Assembly: GCA_030267565.1 (NCBI GenBank)
Contig: BRXU01000004.1
Span: 6,073,001-6,137,000, forward strand
DNA length: 64,000 bases
Origin: Pleodorina starrii
Taxonomy: Eukaryota; Chlorophyta; Chlorophyceae; Chlamydomonadales; Volvocaceae
Direction: 5' to 3'
Shown here: piece by piece, positions 10,326-22,511 of the stretch
Numbering within the stretch: the stretch's first letter is position 1
How the letters are laid out: each line of letters starts with the position of its first letter
Notes under the pieces: generated by a model
What the model was told of the DNA's origin: nothing
The model's input: only the letters and a program-made list of their open reading frames with translations
Databases searched by the model: none
Made by a program: the position numbers and the translations under genes

Positions 10326-13300
10326 CTACTCCGGAGGAGGCCCGGGCAGCTCGCGGCGCGGCACCCGCTCGAGGCGCCCCAGAACCTGCTCCATGGTGGG
10401 TCTGACCCGTGGGTCTTCCGCCAGGCAATCCTTGATCAGGGCCGCAACCTCGGGCGGCACGTGGGCCGGCAGGCTGTCCGCCAGGCAAGGCGGGCTGGCG
10501 CCGCCGTCCTCGCGCATCCACCGGTAGAACACCTGCAGGGCAACGCGCGCGGGGGAAGGGGGGCACAGGAAAGAAAGAGAGTGTGGAGTAATTGAACGAC
10601 CGCGGAGATTGAGCGGAAAGCGGGAGCAAGGGGCACCAAGACAAGCCTTATGCGGGGATGTGAGGGGCCATGGCGGCCGCACCCGTAGCAAACGCCGAAA
10701 GCCTATCCGCCTGCCCCACCCTGCCTGCCAGCGGCCGCAACAGTGTCTGCCCTGGCCGCCGCAATTCGGCGTCCTCACCACCTCAGGACGTATGCTGCCG
10801 TACGGCCTGTCGTCCGCTGCCCAAGTGGCCAGCTGGTACAAAATGACGCCCCAGCTCCACACGTCCGCCTGGATGATCAGCACACGAGCAGCCAGTCAGC
10901 CGACCAGCCAACCATCCAGCCAGTAAAGCAGCCAGGCAGCCAACCCGTGGCAGTGAGGAGGGACAGGGGAAACACTTACGAACCGCAGCGAAGAGACTGA
11001 GGCAAGGGGTGGACCATGCAAGGCCATGTCGTCGCGGCAGGCGAGGCGCAGTGGCGCCAGCCGTGTGTGTGTATGTGTGTGTGTTCAAGACCCGACAGCG
11101 CAGCGCAGGCGGGGAGGGGGGGGCGACTCACGCCGCCTTGACGGACAGCTGCCGTCGGCTTCTTCCCCGCTCTGCTTTCACACACACACCCTCCTCAACA
11201 TTGATTTCGGCGCGAAGCCGCCGCTGCCCCCAAGGGCAACGGCCAAAGGGGCTCCCACCTCATACTTGCCGCACTACACTGCATTGCACTGCGCTGCGGC
11301 ACAGTGTGCGGCGAACAGCCCGCGCTCCACCGCGGCGGCAGCCGCCCAGCCCGGCAGCCACTCGGCGGCCATGCCCGCCGCCGGCTCTCACCTTGACGTC
11401 GTAAGGGCGGCCGCACAGCACCTCCGGCGCCGTCCAGAAGGGGTGACCGGCGCTGTGGCCGCCGTCCATTTGGTGACCCTCTTTCAGCGCCTGACTCAGC
11501 CCGAAGTCGCACAGCTGCAGAGGCAGGCAGGCAGACAGGCAGAGGCAAGGTTGATGGAGGCGAGGTCGCCGGCGAAGGCTGGAGGACAGGCGGGCAAGTG
11601 GATATGTCATGTCGGCTGTCGCTGCCGGCAGAGCCTTCGGCCCAGGGCGGCGGCGAGCGAGAGAGCAGCGCGCGGGACTGTGCTGCCTTGGGGCCCCCCG
11701 CAAACGCACCACACCCGATATGCCGTACACTGCTGCCGCGCCAAAAAACACCTCAAGACCTCCACCACAAAAGGCACTACCCGCACTATCAAACCCTCAC
11801 GTTCCCACCTTGACGTCGAACTTGGACGTCAGCAGCACATTGTCTGCGAGCGGAAAACGTGGAAAGGGGTCAACGGCTTGCCAGGCGATGAGCCAACAGC
11901 ACATACACCGGTAGTCCGGTACCCAGCCCAGCCCTCAGCAATTAAGGCCCAGCCCCTGCCCGGAATAAGCCCGTGTCGCGCCGCTTTCCTCTGAACCAGC
12001 GCCGTCGACTTGCACGTCAAGGCATGTCTACCATCTACCTCTTTCCTCCCTCCCTCCCTCCACACACACAATAAAACCCACCCGGCTTCAGGTCTCGGTG
12101 GATGATGGGCCGCGAGTGGTGGTGCAGGTACCGCAGTCCCTGCGGGGGCCCAGGCGGACGTCAGGAACGGGCGGCAAAGAAAAGCAGAGCAGAGGCTTGG
12201 CCACATGGGGAAGGTCAGCGCCGATGTGCCCCCGTGTGCCCGGCAAAGGCGCCTGCGCAGTTCGGTACATGGCGCGGTGCGGCGCAGAGATGCTGTCGTT
12301 GTTATTGTTCTTGTTGCAGCAGGGTCCAGACCCTAGGTAAGTTGTGGACGTGCGGGATAAATGTTATGACTGCACACTGAGAAAGATGGCTCCCGAAAGA
12401 AGGCTCTGACAACTCCGAGCGGTCCAGGAGGCCCAGGGCGGGGCGGGGCAGGGCGGGGCCACGCAGGGTGCGGGTCCCATCCGGGTCTGCCCCACCTGTC
12501 CCCACCTTGGCACCGATAGGTTAGCCTGCCCTCGCTTGCTGCGGCCAACTCAGTGAAGAAGCACAACCGAACCACGCGGAAACGCAAAACGCAAACGCAA
12601 ACGCAAGGACCAACCGACCCGTTGCGCGCAAACGAACGGCGCCAGCCTTGCGGTGCCCGCCGCGCTCACCTCGGCAATCTGGAAGGCGATGGAGAACCTG
12701 ACCTTCGCGTTCAGCCGCTTCGACACACCCGCGTCGACAAGCACCCGGTGCAGGTCCGTTGAGTACCTGCGCGCACACAATACGCACACGGGCCACACGG
12801 GTTACACGAGTAACACACCGCTCACTCATACTCAGCTGACATGGGTCCATGATAGCTCACAGGTCGCCACCAAACACGTCGCCGCCGCCGCCACCAACCA
12901 TCAGCCGGGCTGGCCGCGCAGCATTTTCCCAACAGCACAGCATTTCCCCCGCACGTCCAGCCGCCTCCAGGCCCCCAGCCCCACCCGCCCCGCCCTCCCT
13001 GCCGCGCCCGGCAGCTCCTACCTCTGGAACACCAGCCCCCGGTGGCCGTTCGCCAGCTCGACCACTCCGATGAAGGTGGAGATCCGCTCGGAGGGCGGCA
13101 GGCCCTGCAGCACAGATAGCTCCCGCTCCAGGGAGGCGGCCACGCAGTCCGACATCCGCGATTTGAGCTCCTTGACGGCCACCTGATGGAGCGCGAAAGA
13201 ACGGGGGCGGGGTGGGGGCGGGGCCGCGCACGGGGAGGAGGGGGGCCAGAACCAAGGGAAGGAGGTCAGATCCAGGGGGGGGAGCTCAGATGAACTCAGA

Positions 13301-16300
13301 TCACACCCAAATGAACGCCCGCGCGGCCATCTCCCGCCACTTCATGCGAATGCGGCCGCCCCCAGCACCCGCACCCGCACCTGCAACTCCGCCAGCACCT
13401 GCACCCCGGCCTTCGCCTCCACCTCCACCTGCACCTCGCCTTACCTGAGTGCCCTGGAAGGTTCCCGCGTACACAGTGCCGAAGGAGCCCTCCCCCAGCG
13501 GCCGATCCAAGTCCAGCTCCACATCACTCAGGCTCACCACCCGGTTCCAAGGCCGCAGCATCGCCGCCTCCGCAGCGCGCCCCCCTCCGCCGCGGGAGGT
13601 GGCGGCGGCGTCACCGCCGTTGGAGAACGTGCCGGCGCTGGCGTCGGAGGCGCCGCCTGTGTGAGGTAAGCAGCGACGCACCGACAGACGCTTCCGCGAT
13701 TGTGGTGGTGGTGGTGGTGGTGGTGGTGGTGGTGGTGGTGGTGGTTGCAATGTGATGGCCAGCAGTGCAAGAGCGCATACGGCAGCCGCATCAGGATGCA
13801 CCGCAGCCGATTGCACGACCGCTTTTAGGGCGTTTAAGCCGATCTGACCCGCCAGGGAAACATATTTGGCTACGGCCTCAGTGACGAGCTGCTCGACGCT
13901 GCAAAGGCCCGTGACCTCACCCTTCCCCCCGCAAGAGGCCCGGGTCCCCGCCTCGTACGGTTCGGTACGGCAAGGTACGACACCTGAGACGCTGCGGACG
14001 TTGCTACGATCGCCGCTTCGCGCGACCGACGTTGCAGCCCCGCCAGCCGATGGCCGCCCCTGCTGCTTCAGCAGCGCCCGCTCGATTGCGCCGTACACGT
14101 CGTTGTGCTCGCTGGCGTACTGCAGCGTCCGCTTGCCGTCGACGTCGGTGACCCGCGGGTCGGCGCCTGTTGGACGCAAGGAGGGCGCGGGGGCAGAGGG
14201 AACGGGCGGCAATGCGCTTTATGTAGGAATGCATTGGGAGGGAAAGTGGACACAAGAGAGGGACAGTGCGCTTGCTGCGGCTGCTGCTGCTGCGGCGGCG
14301 GCGGCTGGGGCGGCGGCTGCTTGCCCGGGCTGAGCCCCTGGGGAGATAGCTCATGAAGCCTTTGCAGGTGTCTGGAGGCGGTTGAAAGACAGTTGGAGGG
14401 GGTCGGAGGCAGCTGAGAGTGACTTACCCTGAGGGTTATAAACTCTGCTCGAGACCTTGAGATCCAGGTAGCCTGAGCCTGGGGCCGGCTCCCCGGACCG
14501 CCTCCCGCCCTCCCTCCCGCTGAAAACCCCCCACACGCATCGATCGAGCCCACCTTGGCCCAGCAGCCACTCCACCACCTGCAGATTGCCCGCAGCCGCC
14601 GCCAGCATCAGCAGGGAGCGGCCCCGCTCGTCACGCGCATGGACCGGCCCGCTGCCCCCCGGCGCAGCAGCCAGCAGCCGCAAGCACTCGGCCAGCGCGG
14701 CATCGCCGCTGGCGGACATCCGCGAGCCAGCTGCGGGACATGCGGTGAATGGCCAACGGCGGCACGGGAAGAGCGGGGGAGGGGAGGGGGGTTATCCACG
14801 GAGCGCGCAGGTGTGTGTGTACCGCAAGAAAGATGAGAGATGAGGCGGACAGGCTCGAGGGCCCTTGCTTGCGACCGTCCCGGGGCTCAGAGCGGCACGT
14901 CAGAGTGTCGTTGTGGCCCCAAGTAGAAGACCCCACGCGGTTCAGCGAATCCCCCTTGTCGGAGCAGCTTGGGACAAGCGGTCACGCTTGCATGTGGCAA
15001 CGGCCCTCCTCACTCCTCAAAGACAAGCAACACGCATAAACCGAGAAGAAACCGAGAAGAAAGAGAAGAAACCCCCGAGACAGGGGGCGACGCAGACGGG
15101 GCTCAGACACAGGCGAGAGGCTCACCCGCGAGCATGCTGGGCGTGCGCCCGTGGTACGTGACCAGGTCCGGCGCCGCGCCCAGTTCCAGCAGCTGCTCCA
15201 CCGCCTCCACGCGACCCGCCAGCGCCGCAAAGTGCAGCGCTGTCCAGCCGTCCGCGTCGGGCTCATCGGGGGGGAAGCCCTTGTCCCGCACCAACAGCTC
15301 CAGGGTCCGGACATTGCCGCACCAGGCCGCAAAGTGAAGGCTGGTCATGGAGGGCTCCTGCGGGTTACAAAGCAGGTTACCGTACACGGGTTGGTGGGGG
15401 TCAAGGAGTGCGATACGTCATCGGGAGGGAAGTGGTGGAGCGGCGATGAAGAGTGCCCGTCGGGTGTCAAGAGTGGGGGGTTCGGGAAGTCACAGCGCCC
15501 GCCCGGCCATGCCCCGCAAGCGCACGCCCTCGTCCACGCACGTGGACACGCACGTGCACATGCGTGACGTGATGCTGCTGCAACGCAACCCCTGGAGCTC
15601 GCCTCTCGACAGCGCGTCCGACTCCACCCCACTCCCCCAGCGCCGTGCACTCAGGACCCCTGCGACGCATCCGAGTCCCCTGCGGCGCCCTCCGCCGCGC
15701 CCTCCCCTGCCCTCCTCTTGCAACCAGAGCGAGCGAGACCAGCTGTGCTTCCCTGCCCTCCCCTCCTCGCCTTGCTGGGCCACGGCGCCTCGGGCCTGTC
15801 GCGGTGCTCCTCCACCGCAATCAGCAGCTCGTCCACGCAGCTGCAGCGGGGCGACAGACCAGTCCGCAGCCGCAGCTCCCAGCCAGGCAGCTGCAGCCCC
15901 ACCACCGGCAGCCAGCAGCCCGCCGGCCGGCTGGCGGCATCCCCATCGACTGCTGCCGCTCGGGATGCGGCTGCTGCTGGTGAAGGCGATGCTTGTGACA
16001 GTGATGGCGACGGCTCCAGGGGTGGTTCAATGGGTAAGCCGTCCGCCATGACCACCGGGGTACCACCTGCGGTGCGGTGCGGTGGAGATGTCCACCCGTG
16101 AGTAAGACCTCACTTCAGGCCACCACGCCAGGGGAATCCGTGAAACACAGCGGCACCTCTCACGCTTTGTCCGTTCGTGACCCACCCACCGTTCATGACT
16201 GCCAGCAGCGTGCCGCCAAACATATCCCACAGCACGCCAGCGCAGCCGCCAGCCGTCGGCAGCTGCAGGCTCTTCTCCAGCCGCCTGCCGCCGCCGCCGG

Positions 16301-19300
16301 GCCCCGGCTGCAGCACCCGGCCTTGCTGCGCCAGATCCACCAAATACGCGTCCGGGAGGGGGACCTCGCCACCGGAACTGCTGCCGCTGCCGCCCGCCCA
16401 CAGCCCACAGCCCGCCCGCTCGAACACGCTCGGACGCCCCCCATCCGCCGGGCCGTTTACTCGCGCGAGGCCCAGCCACAGGTGGCCGTGACCCACGGGT
16501 CCGCTGGCCGCCGCGCCGGCTTCCGCCGGCGTCGCCTGTACCTCCAGCGCCGCCCACCTGACCTGTGGGTCACCCGCCTGCTCGAGCGCCAGCCACACCG
16601 CCTTGTCCCGGTTGTCCTTCGTAGTCCGAAACGTCACGGTCCGGACGCTTCTCTGGCCGGCGCCCGGCTCGATAGCCTCCTTGGCTTCGTCGACAGAGAA
16701 CCCGGACACAAGGCCACGAACCGAGGGCGGCAGCGCTTGCGCGTCTTCCGCTGCCGTCGTCGCCGTTGCCGGCCCCGGCCCGCGCTTCGGCGTGTCTTGC
16801 CGGGAGGCGCCCGGGTGCGGCGCCTCGCCGTCGCCGTCGCCGGCGCCGGCGCCCGGGGCTCCCGCCGCAGGTGAGCCGTAGCGGCGGGCGAGCCACCCCA
16901 GCGTGGGGTCCCCGGCCAGCGTCTGCAGGGGGTGGATAACCAAGATACAGCCGGGAAGTTGCGGGGGCTGCGAAATGTCCGGGACGGCGGCGTTGCGGGA
17001 GTGAGTAGGACGCGCGTTCGTGCGTTCGTGCCTTCCGGATGGAGCAAATAATGAATGCCTTTTCACTGCAGGGCCAGCCTCACCCACCCACGCACAGTCC
17101 CGATCTCCGTCCCTCCGCTGCGGCATTTTCTTTAGTGCCCACCCACCCATCTAAGCTCACCCGCCACCGCCACCGCACCCACACCAACAATGAACCGTGC
17201 ATGGCCCCCTCCCCGGCTTTTACGGACGGCTCTGCTCTTAACGCGGAACTCGTAAACTTGTACCGGTATCTAACTCCCTGATGGGTTTCGTCCTTCATTA
17301 TCCACCCATGTGCCTATCACCTATCTTGCAGCCCACAGCACCACGCCAGCAGCAAGTCCCCCCCCACGCACCAAGCCTTCAAAGTCCAGCCTCAAGCCCT
17401 CCACCACCGCCCTGCGCGGCTGCTGCTGCTGCTGCTCCGCCTCCCGCTGGCCGCCTTCCCGCCGCAGCGCCGCACCATCAGGCGTCGCGCGCCCACCATT
17501 GGCCGCCGCCGCTGCCGCCGGCCCCGCCACCAGCACCGGCTCCAGCCGGACCCGTGTCGTACGCCGCGGCAGCGACTTCAGCAGCACCGAAACCACGGGC
17601 GATACGCCTCGCAGAATGGCGCGGTTCAGTGCGGAGGCGCCCCAGGGATAGTTCATGGGCGAAATGGACTGGCAGACGGCGTCGACGCTGGCCGACCCAT
17701 GGGTCGGCAACTCCCGCGCCGGTGGAGTCGCCGGTTCCGGAGCGGGCGACGCGGCGCCGCGCCGGGCGAGCGCCATGGCCGCGAAGGGCGACACCGGCGC
17801 CACGGGTAGCGCGCCGACCGGCAGTGGCGGCAGCGGCTTGGCCTCCGGGGATTTCTGTTCCGGGGCGCCGGCGAGTCTCACCGAGAGGGCGGTCTTGACG
17901 GCGGGCGGCGTGGAGGGCGTCGCTGCAGCGGCGGGCGCCGAGGCCGCGGAGCCGGCGGCGGCGGGGGAGGCCTTCCACCGCTGCAGCGGTCCATGCAGGA
18001 CGCGCAGAAAGGCGTTGGTCATACTCTTCACCCGGTCCTCCTCCAAGGGCTGCCCGGCCGGCCGCCCCGGCTCGCCCACAACCCACTCCACCTCCTCCTC
18101 CCCCGCCGCCGCCGCCGTGTCCGTGCGCGGCGCCAGGACCGCAAGCAGCTCATACGGCGTTAGCCCCCCAGCCCCGCTGCTGCCCGCGGCCAGGTGCGGA
18201 TCAGCGCCTAGCTCGTCCAGCAGCACCTTCAGCGACCCCACCGCGCCGGCAGCGACGGCGCAATGCAGCGGCGTCCAGCCGGCGTAGCGCGGCTCCACCG
18301 CCGCCGACGCGGCGCCCTGGCCGCCGGCTTCGGAGCCGGCGCCGCCAGCGGCCCCGCGGCGCGCGTTCATGTCGTGGCCCTGCTGCTTCAGCACCCGCAG
18401 AACCTCCACCGCCTGGGCCCTGGCGGCCAAATGGGCTGGGGTCCAGCCGGCGTTGTCGTGGGCCTCCCAGCCCGGCTTGGCGGCAGTCGCCTTGGCCAGC
18501 AGGCTGGTGATTGCGGCCCGGCCGTAGGTCGCCGCCCTGACGGACGGGAGGCGGGCGGGGGCGGGGGTCATCCAGCGGCAACGACGTCAGGACTGAAGCA
18601 AGGGTGCTCCCAGAAACACTCCGGTTTAGGTTCCAGATCTTTAATGACGCCCCCACACAGCGCTCCTCTGCTGTTCCCACTGCGACAAGCTGCCTCGCTC
18701 AGCGCACTTCCCAACCTCGCCACATCCCCGCCCGACCACAGCCCCACCCCGCCATCCCAGATCACAGCAAAGCCCCAAGTCCTCCTTTCCCCCGCCTACT
18801 CACACGTGCAGCGGCGTCGCGCCGTCCGCATCCCGCCTCGTCACCGACGCCCCCAGCTGCAGAAGCTCCGCTGCAGCATCAGCGCAGCCGTACTCCGCCG
18901 CCACGTGCAGCGCCGTCCGCCCCGCCTTGTCGACCGCGTCCAGCTCCGCCGCCGCGTGCTGCCGCCGACCGCCTGCCACGCTCAACGTCTTATCATAAAG
19001 CAGGCGCAGCATGAGCGCGCAGTCGTGCATGGCGGCGTGGTGGAAGGGGCTCCAGCCGTCGCTCGTGCGCAGCTGCGGTGCGGCGCCGGCGCGAAGCAGC
19101 GCCTCCGCCGCGTCGGCGGCGCCGCGCGCCACGGCCGCCAGCAGCGGCGCGCGGCCGGCCGCATCGCGCAGGTCCACACCTTCGCGCTGCGAGAACAGCG
19201 GCAGCAGGAGCTCCAGGGAGGCTTTGTTGTTCTCCGAAGCGGCATAGTGCAGCAGCGTCTGGCCGCCGACGTCCGTCACGGACAGGTAGTCGTCATCGCC

Positions 19301-19561
19301 CGGCGAAGCCGCTTCGGCATCGTGTTTGCAGTCGCGGCTGCTGCTGCGGGTTTCGGGGCTGCGAGGCTGGCGCCGTGGTGGTGGTGATGGTGGAGGTGAT
19401 GGTGGTGCGGAGGCGCCTAGCGCGTCCAGCATGGCAGCCAAGGCGTCAGCGCTGTGGGCGGCGGCTGCGGGCGGCGGGCAAGGGCGCACATGGGGGCGAG
19501 AAAGGCGGAGGAGGTCGCGGGAAACGGCAGCGAAGCGTGGATTGCGGCAGTTCGCCGCCAT
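10326..19561 (-). CDS. Ankyrin-repeat protein kinase (TKL-like), 15 exons
   Basis: Predicted 1529-residue Ser/Thr-type kinase with a long ankyrin N-terminal half. Exons in transcript order: 19561-18804, 18536-17372, 16922-16190, 16066-15771, 15357-15126, 14730-14554, 14166-13921, 13656-13445, 13182-13022, 12766-12670, 12139-12082, 11843-11809, 11514-11392, 10868-10779, 10532-10326. Phases agree throughout and the CDS totals 4590 nt. The start is ATG in CAACATGGCGG. Ankyrin repeats (TLLHYAA, TALHVAAEYG, TPAHLAARA, TPLHCAVAAG, TSLHFAAWCG, TALHFAALAG, SLLMLAAAAGN) fill residues 150-390 and about 985-1170. Residues 642-984 form an unrecognised insert. The kinase domain occupies about 1250-1520: glycine loop LGEGSFGTVYAG (1256-1267), VAVK lysine 1277, HRDLKPDN (1373-1380), DFG (1393-1395), APE, and ADVWSWGVILYQLAT. 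All catalytic residues are present, so it should be active. The donor at 15771 is GC. Substrate and pathway are unknown. Confidence 0.85.
13703..13745. repeat. (TGG)n microsatellite in a kinase intron
   Basis: About 14 TGG triplets lie in the intron between the last ankyrin exon and the glycine-loop exon of the kinase gene. On the coding strand this is a CCA/ACC tract close to the splice acceptor. Confidence 0.9.
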
Positions 19562-20047
19562 GTTGCGCCGCGGTGAGAGTGCCGGGCTGAACACAAAGGT
19601 GTGTTGAGGTGAAGGATGTATTGCCGGGCCTTCTGACGGGTTGTGTCCTACCACGGCGGGCGGTGCTGGGCCTCGTGCAGCGGCGCCCGCAGTACAACAC
19701 TCCGCGAGTAGCCAACCCAAAATTGTCGCGACACCCAATTAGCCGACTGGGATTTGCAATTGCTTTAATAGCGTTCATGACCACGCAGACGCGTGTCCTG
19801 GTTGCGTATGACTAGTTGGACGGCCACGTCGGCCAGCGGGATGACGCGGAAGATGCTTACCCAAATGCAAAGGCGTGACGGAGCGCTGACCAGGCGCAGA
19901 TGCGCACGCCAAAGCGCTCCGCTGCGGTCGCGAGGCAGAGGTTGCACAACAACCCATCGGCGATGTGTCATTTGGGTTCGCGGTTCGCTCCAAGGCACCG
20001 GAAGCGTCCCCGCGGGGCCCCACAGAACATCACGGCCGCTGGGTGGA
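19562..20047. other. Region upstream of the kinase start, no gene recognised
   Basis: This should contain the kinase 5' UTR and promoter. A plausible splice acceptor (AG at 19587-19588 read on the minus strand) lies just before the start, so a 5' UTR intron is possible. No TATA-like box or known regulatory site was identified. Confidence 0.3.
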
Positions 20048-20305
20048 CTACACGCCAACACGAGGAGCGAGTGTCACCTGCTCTCCCGCCGCCTCCAGTA
20101 AAGCTTTGCACACGGCCACGTTTCCAGCTTTCGCAGCATGGTGGAGGCACGTGAGGCTGTCCTCATCCTTTGCAAAAACATCGGCACCTAACTCCAAGCA
20201 GAGCAGAACCTGCTCACGACTTGTTGTAATATCCTTGCAGCGCTCGAATAGTGCCTCCGAAAAACTAGGTGGCGAGTCTGGTGGCAGCTCGGCATCATCA
20301 GCCAT
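20048..20305 (-). CDS. Short ankyrin-like ORF, probably first exon or fragment of a gene
   Basis: The first ATG of this frame is at 20305 (MADDAELPPDSPP). It encodes an Asp/Glu/Pro-rich start, then a helix ending LLCLELGADV and the ankyrin-like stretch SLTCLHHAAKAGNVAVCKAL. The frame stops at 20048 after 85 codons. A good donor (CAG|GTGACA, exon end 20078, phase 0) lies just before, so it may be the first exon of a spliced gene. It does not join the kinase in frame: the only good acceptor before the kinase start needs a phase-2 donor. It may be a small gene, a remnant of an ankyrin paralogue, or a 5' exon through a splice I missed. Confidence 0.45.
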   Translation of the reverse strand: MADDAELPPDSPPSFSEALFERCKDITTSREQVLLCLELGADVFAKDEDSLTCLHHAAKAGNVAVCKALLEAAGEQVTLAPRVGV

Positions 20306-20583
20306 TTGCGTATATTTTCCGCTATCATCTGTATGTGAGCTTGCTTCATGTGGGGGATGTCCCGCACATTTTTGCGTCAACCCTCCACCGAAACCATCAT
20401 GCTCCGAAGCTAGGGTATTTTCTCGAAGCTGGGAATATGTCGCTCAGATGCCATTCGGGAATAATTGATGGGACCATGGCGCACTATGCGTGAGAAGTAT
20501 TTCTTGTGCTGTAGCGGTTGGGAACTGGCCGAGTCAGCCTTTGGCGTTGGTGCGTTTTGCACAGGCCGGTGTTCTCCAGGAAC

Positions 20584-22511
20584 ATGGACCATCATTCTCT
20601 AGTCTTGCTCAGTGGCTCCACCTTAGATGCGTGCCAGCATGTGCACCATGCAACGCCAGCGCGACAACGCATTCAGGCTGTCCCGCTTCAGCCTATCTCG
20701 CGGCGCCCTTTGAGGAACTTTGCTGAGGGCTTAGCGCGACTGCTGCCGCAGCTAAGGCAGCTAAGTCGGCGACTACGGCGGACAGGCACGCCAACCGGCG
20801 CAAGCATCCCGGTCGTCCGGACCTGGAATGCCGCTCCAGACTCAGAGCCGTCAACCTCCGCTCCCGCCTCGCAATCTCACGCCCAGCACCAGCGGCCGCC
20901 TCGGTGGCGCGCACCGCGATGGCGAAGGGTGCAGCGCCACACCAAACTGCCGCAGGAGCACCTCGCCTGCCAGCAGCAGGACGCCGAACTGCCGCAGCAA
21001 CAGCTGCGCGCCTTTCCAGAGAAGGACGAAGAGCAGCGGCCTGAGCAGGTGCAGCTGCAGGAGCAGCAGCAGGTGCAGGAACAGCAGCTGCAGGAGCATC
21101 ACCACCACCTGCTGACGCCGCATCAACATGGTTTGGGGCAGCGGCGCCGCGGACCGCTGCGACGGCTAGGCCGCGTGCTGCGCTTCGTGGGCGGCAGGCT
21201 GAGGCCCCAGGTGAGTCTCCTCGTCCCCGGGAAGGGACATGAATGTGGCGCACCGGGCTCTTAGTCTTTCCTACTCCACTCGCGGTCCATCAGTCTTGGA
21301 GCGTGGCAGGCGAGGCTGTCCGCTCCCCCCTCCAAGGCGTTGAGGCTCGGGCGGCCTGGTCGGCCTTTCAACGCCCTGGTCGTCGCCGTCCTGTGTTTGC
21401 CTGTTGGTCGGCCTCTCAACGCCTTGCTATCCGCCGTCCCGTATCATGGCGACACACGCCCCAGGGCCCCGGCGAGCAAGACAAGAACCTGCCGGAGCGC
21501 ATCCTCAACGTGGCCACCTGCGGCATGTTCTTCCAGGCCGGCGGCAAAATCGTACGGTGGGTCGCGGCGGTCGGGTTGTTTTTACACCGCTTCTACCGGC
21601 TCCGCTTGCGACGCAGGACACCGCATGTTGCCGCATTGTGTTGCCGTCCTGTTGCACCCAGGCTGTGTGGCTCCCTGGCCGCGCGACGTTTCGGCTGGGC
21701 TTTCGTGGCGGTGGGCGTCATCGCGACCATCTACCACGGCTCCTGGGGTCGCTTCCGCCTCGTGGCGCGCAAGGTGGACTACTACGCCATCGCGGCGTCC
21801 AGCCTGCTGCTGCGCTCCGCAGTGGTGGGGCCCGTGCCGCGCTGGCTGACGGCGGCGATGCTGGCGGCCGTGCCGTTCAAGCCCACGGCGGTGTCCGGTT
21901 CCAACTTCATGGCCGTCGAAGTGGGTTGGGGCGCTGGGGAATTTCGGGGGTTTATCCACGTTTAGGCCGGAGCCTGGAAACGGTAATGTAGAAGAATTCC
22001 CGCGGGAAATGCCGTAACAGGGACCAGTGCGATTGGGTGCGCGATGTGCATGCGCTTCTGTTTTTGGACTTGGTTGTGGATGCCGGCGTCAACGACGACT
22101 GCCCGTCCCAGCAAACTGTTGTTCGGTCTCACGCAGGTACGCCTTGCCAAGCCCTGCACGACTGGCATGCCATTGCCCCATCTCACTCGCTGCACGACGC
22201 GCCCTCCTTGGCCCTCCATGCTCGCAACGACGAACCCGTCCTCCCTCTCCGCCGCCACCACCTGCCCGCCGCCCCAGGTGCGGTACCTGCTGCTGGCGCT
22301 TTCTCAGCGGCACCTGATGGCCCAGTGGGCCGCCCACACGGGCATGTCGCTGGCCGCCACTGTCTGCTTCACTTTGGACGAGACGCCCCTGCTGTCGTGG
22401 TTTCCGTACACGCACGCGGCGTTCCACGTGCTGTCCGCCGCGGCCTTCCTGACGCTGCCGTCGGCGCTGAACCACCTGACGGGCCCGATGCCGGCGGCGG
22501 TGGCGGCCTGA
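20584..22511 (+). CDS. Multipass membrane protein, CREST superfamily (PAQR/alkaline ceramidase-like)
   Basis: Exons 20584-21210, 21465-21556, 21662-21920 and 22278-22511 join in frame to 403 codons plus stop. Residues 1-200 are low-complexity (Gln/Arg/Pro-rich, then HHHH) and look like a disordered or targeting region. From about residue 220 there are several hydrophobic segments. The conserved-looking polar residues are IYHGSWG (His265, Ser267), ARKVDYYAIAASS (Asp279) and YTHAAFH (His372, His376). One Ser, one Asp and three His in this order on membrane helices is the CREST pattern, whose members are mostly zinc-dependent amide hydrolases or receptors of that fold. The family is inferred from this pattern and the substrate cannot be told. 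The 5' end is uncertain: 20584 is the first in-frame ATG, but codon use before about 20690 is poor, so an upstream exon is possible. Confidence 0.65.

Noticed and set aside
18804..20305. Joining the short ankyrin exon to the kinase gene
   Set aside because: The donor at 20078 is phase 0, whereas the acceptor before 19586 needs phase 2. The ATG at 19561 gives a complete kinase by itself.
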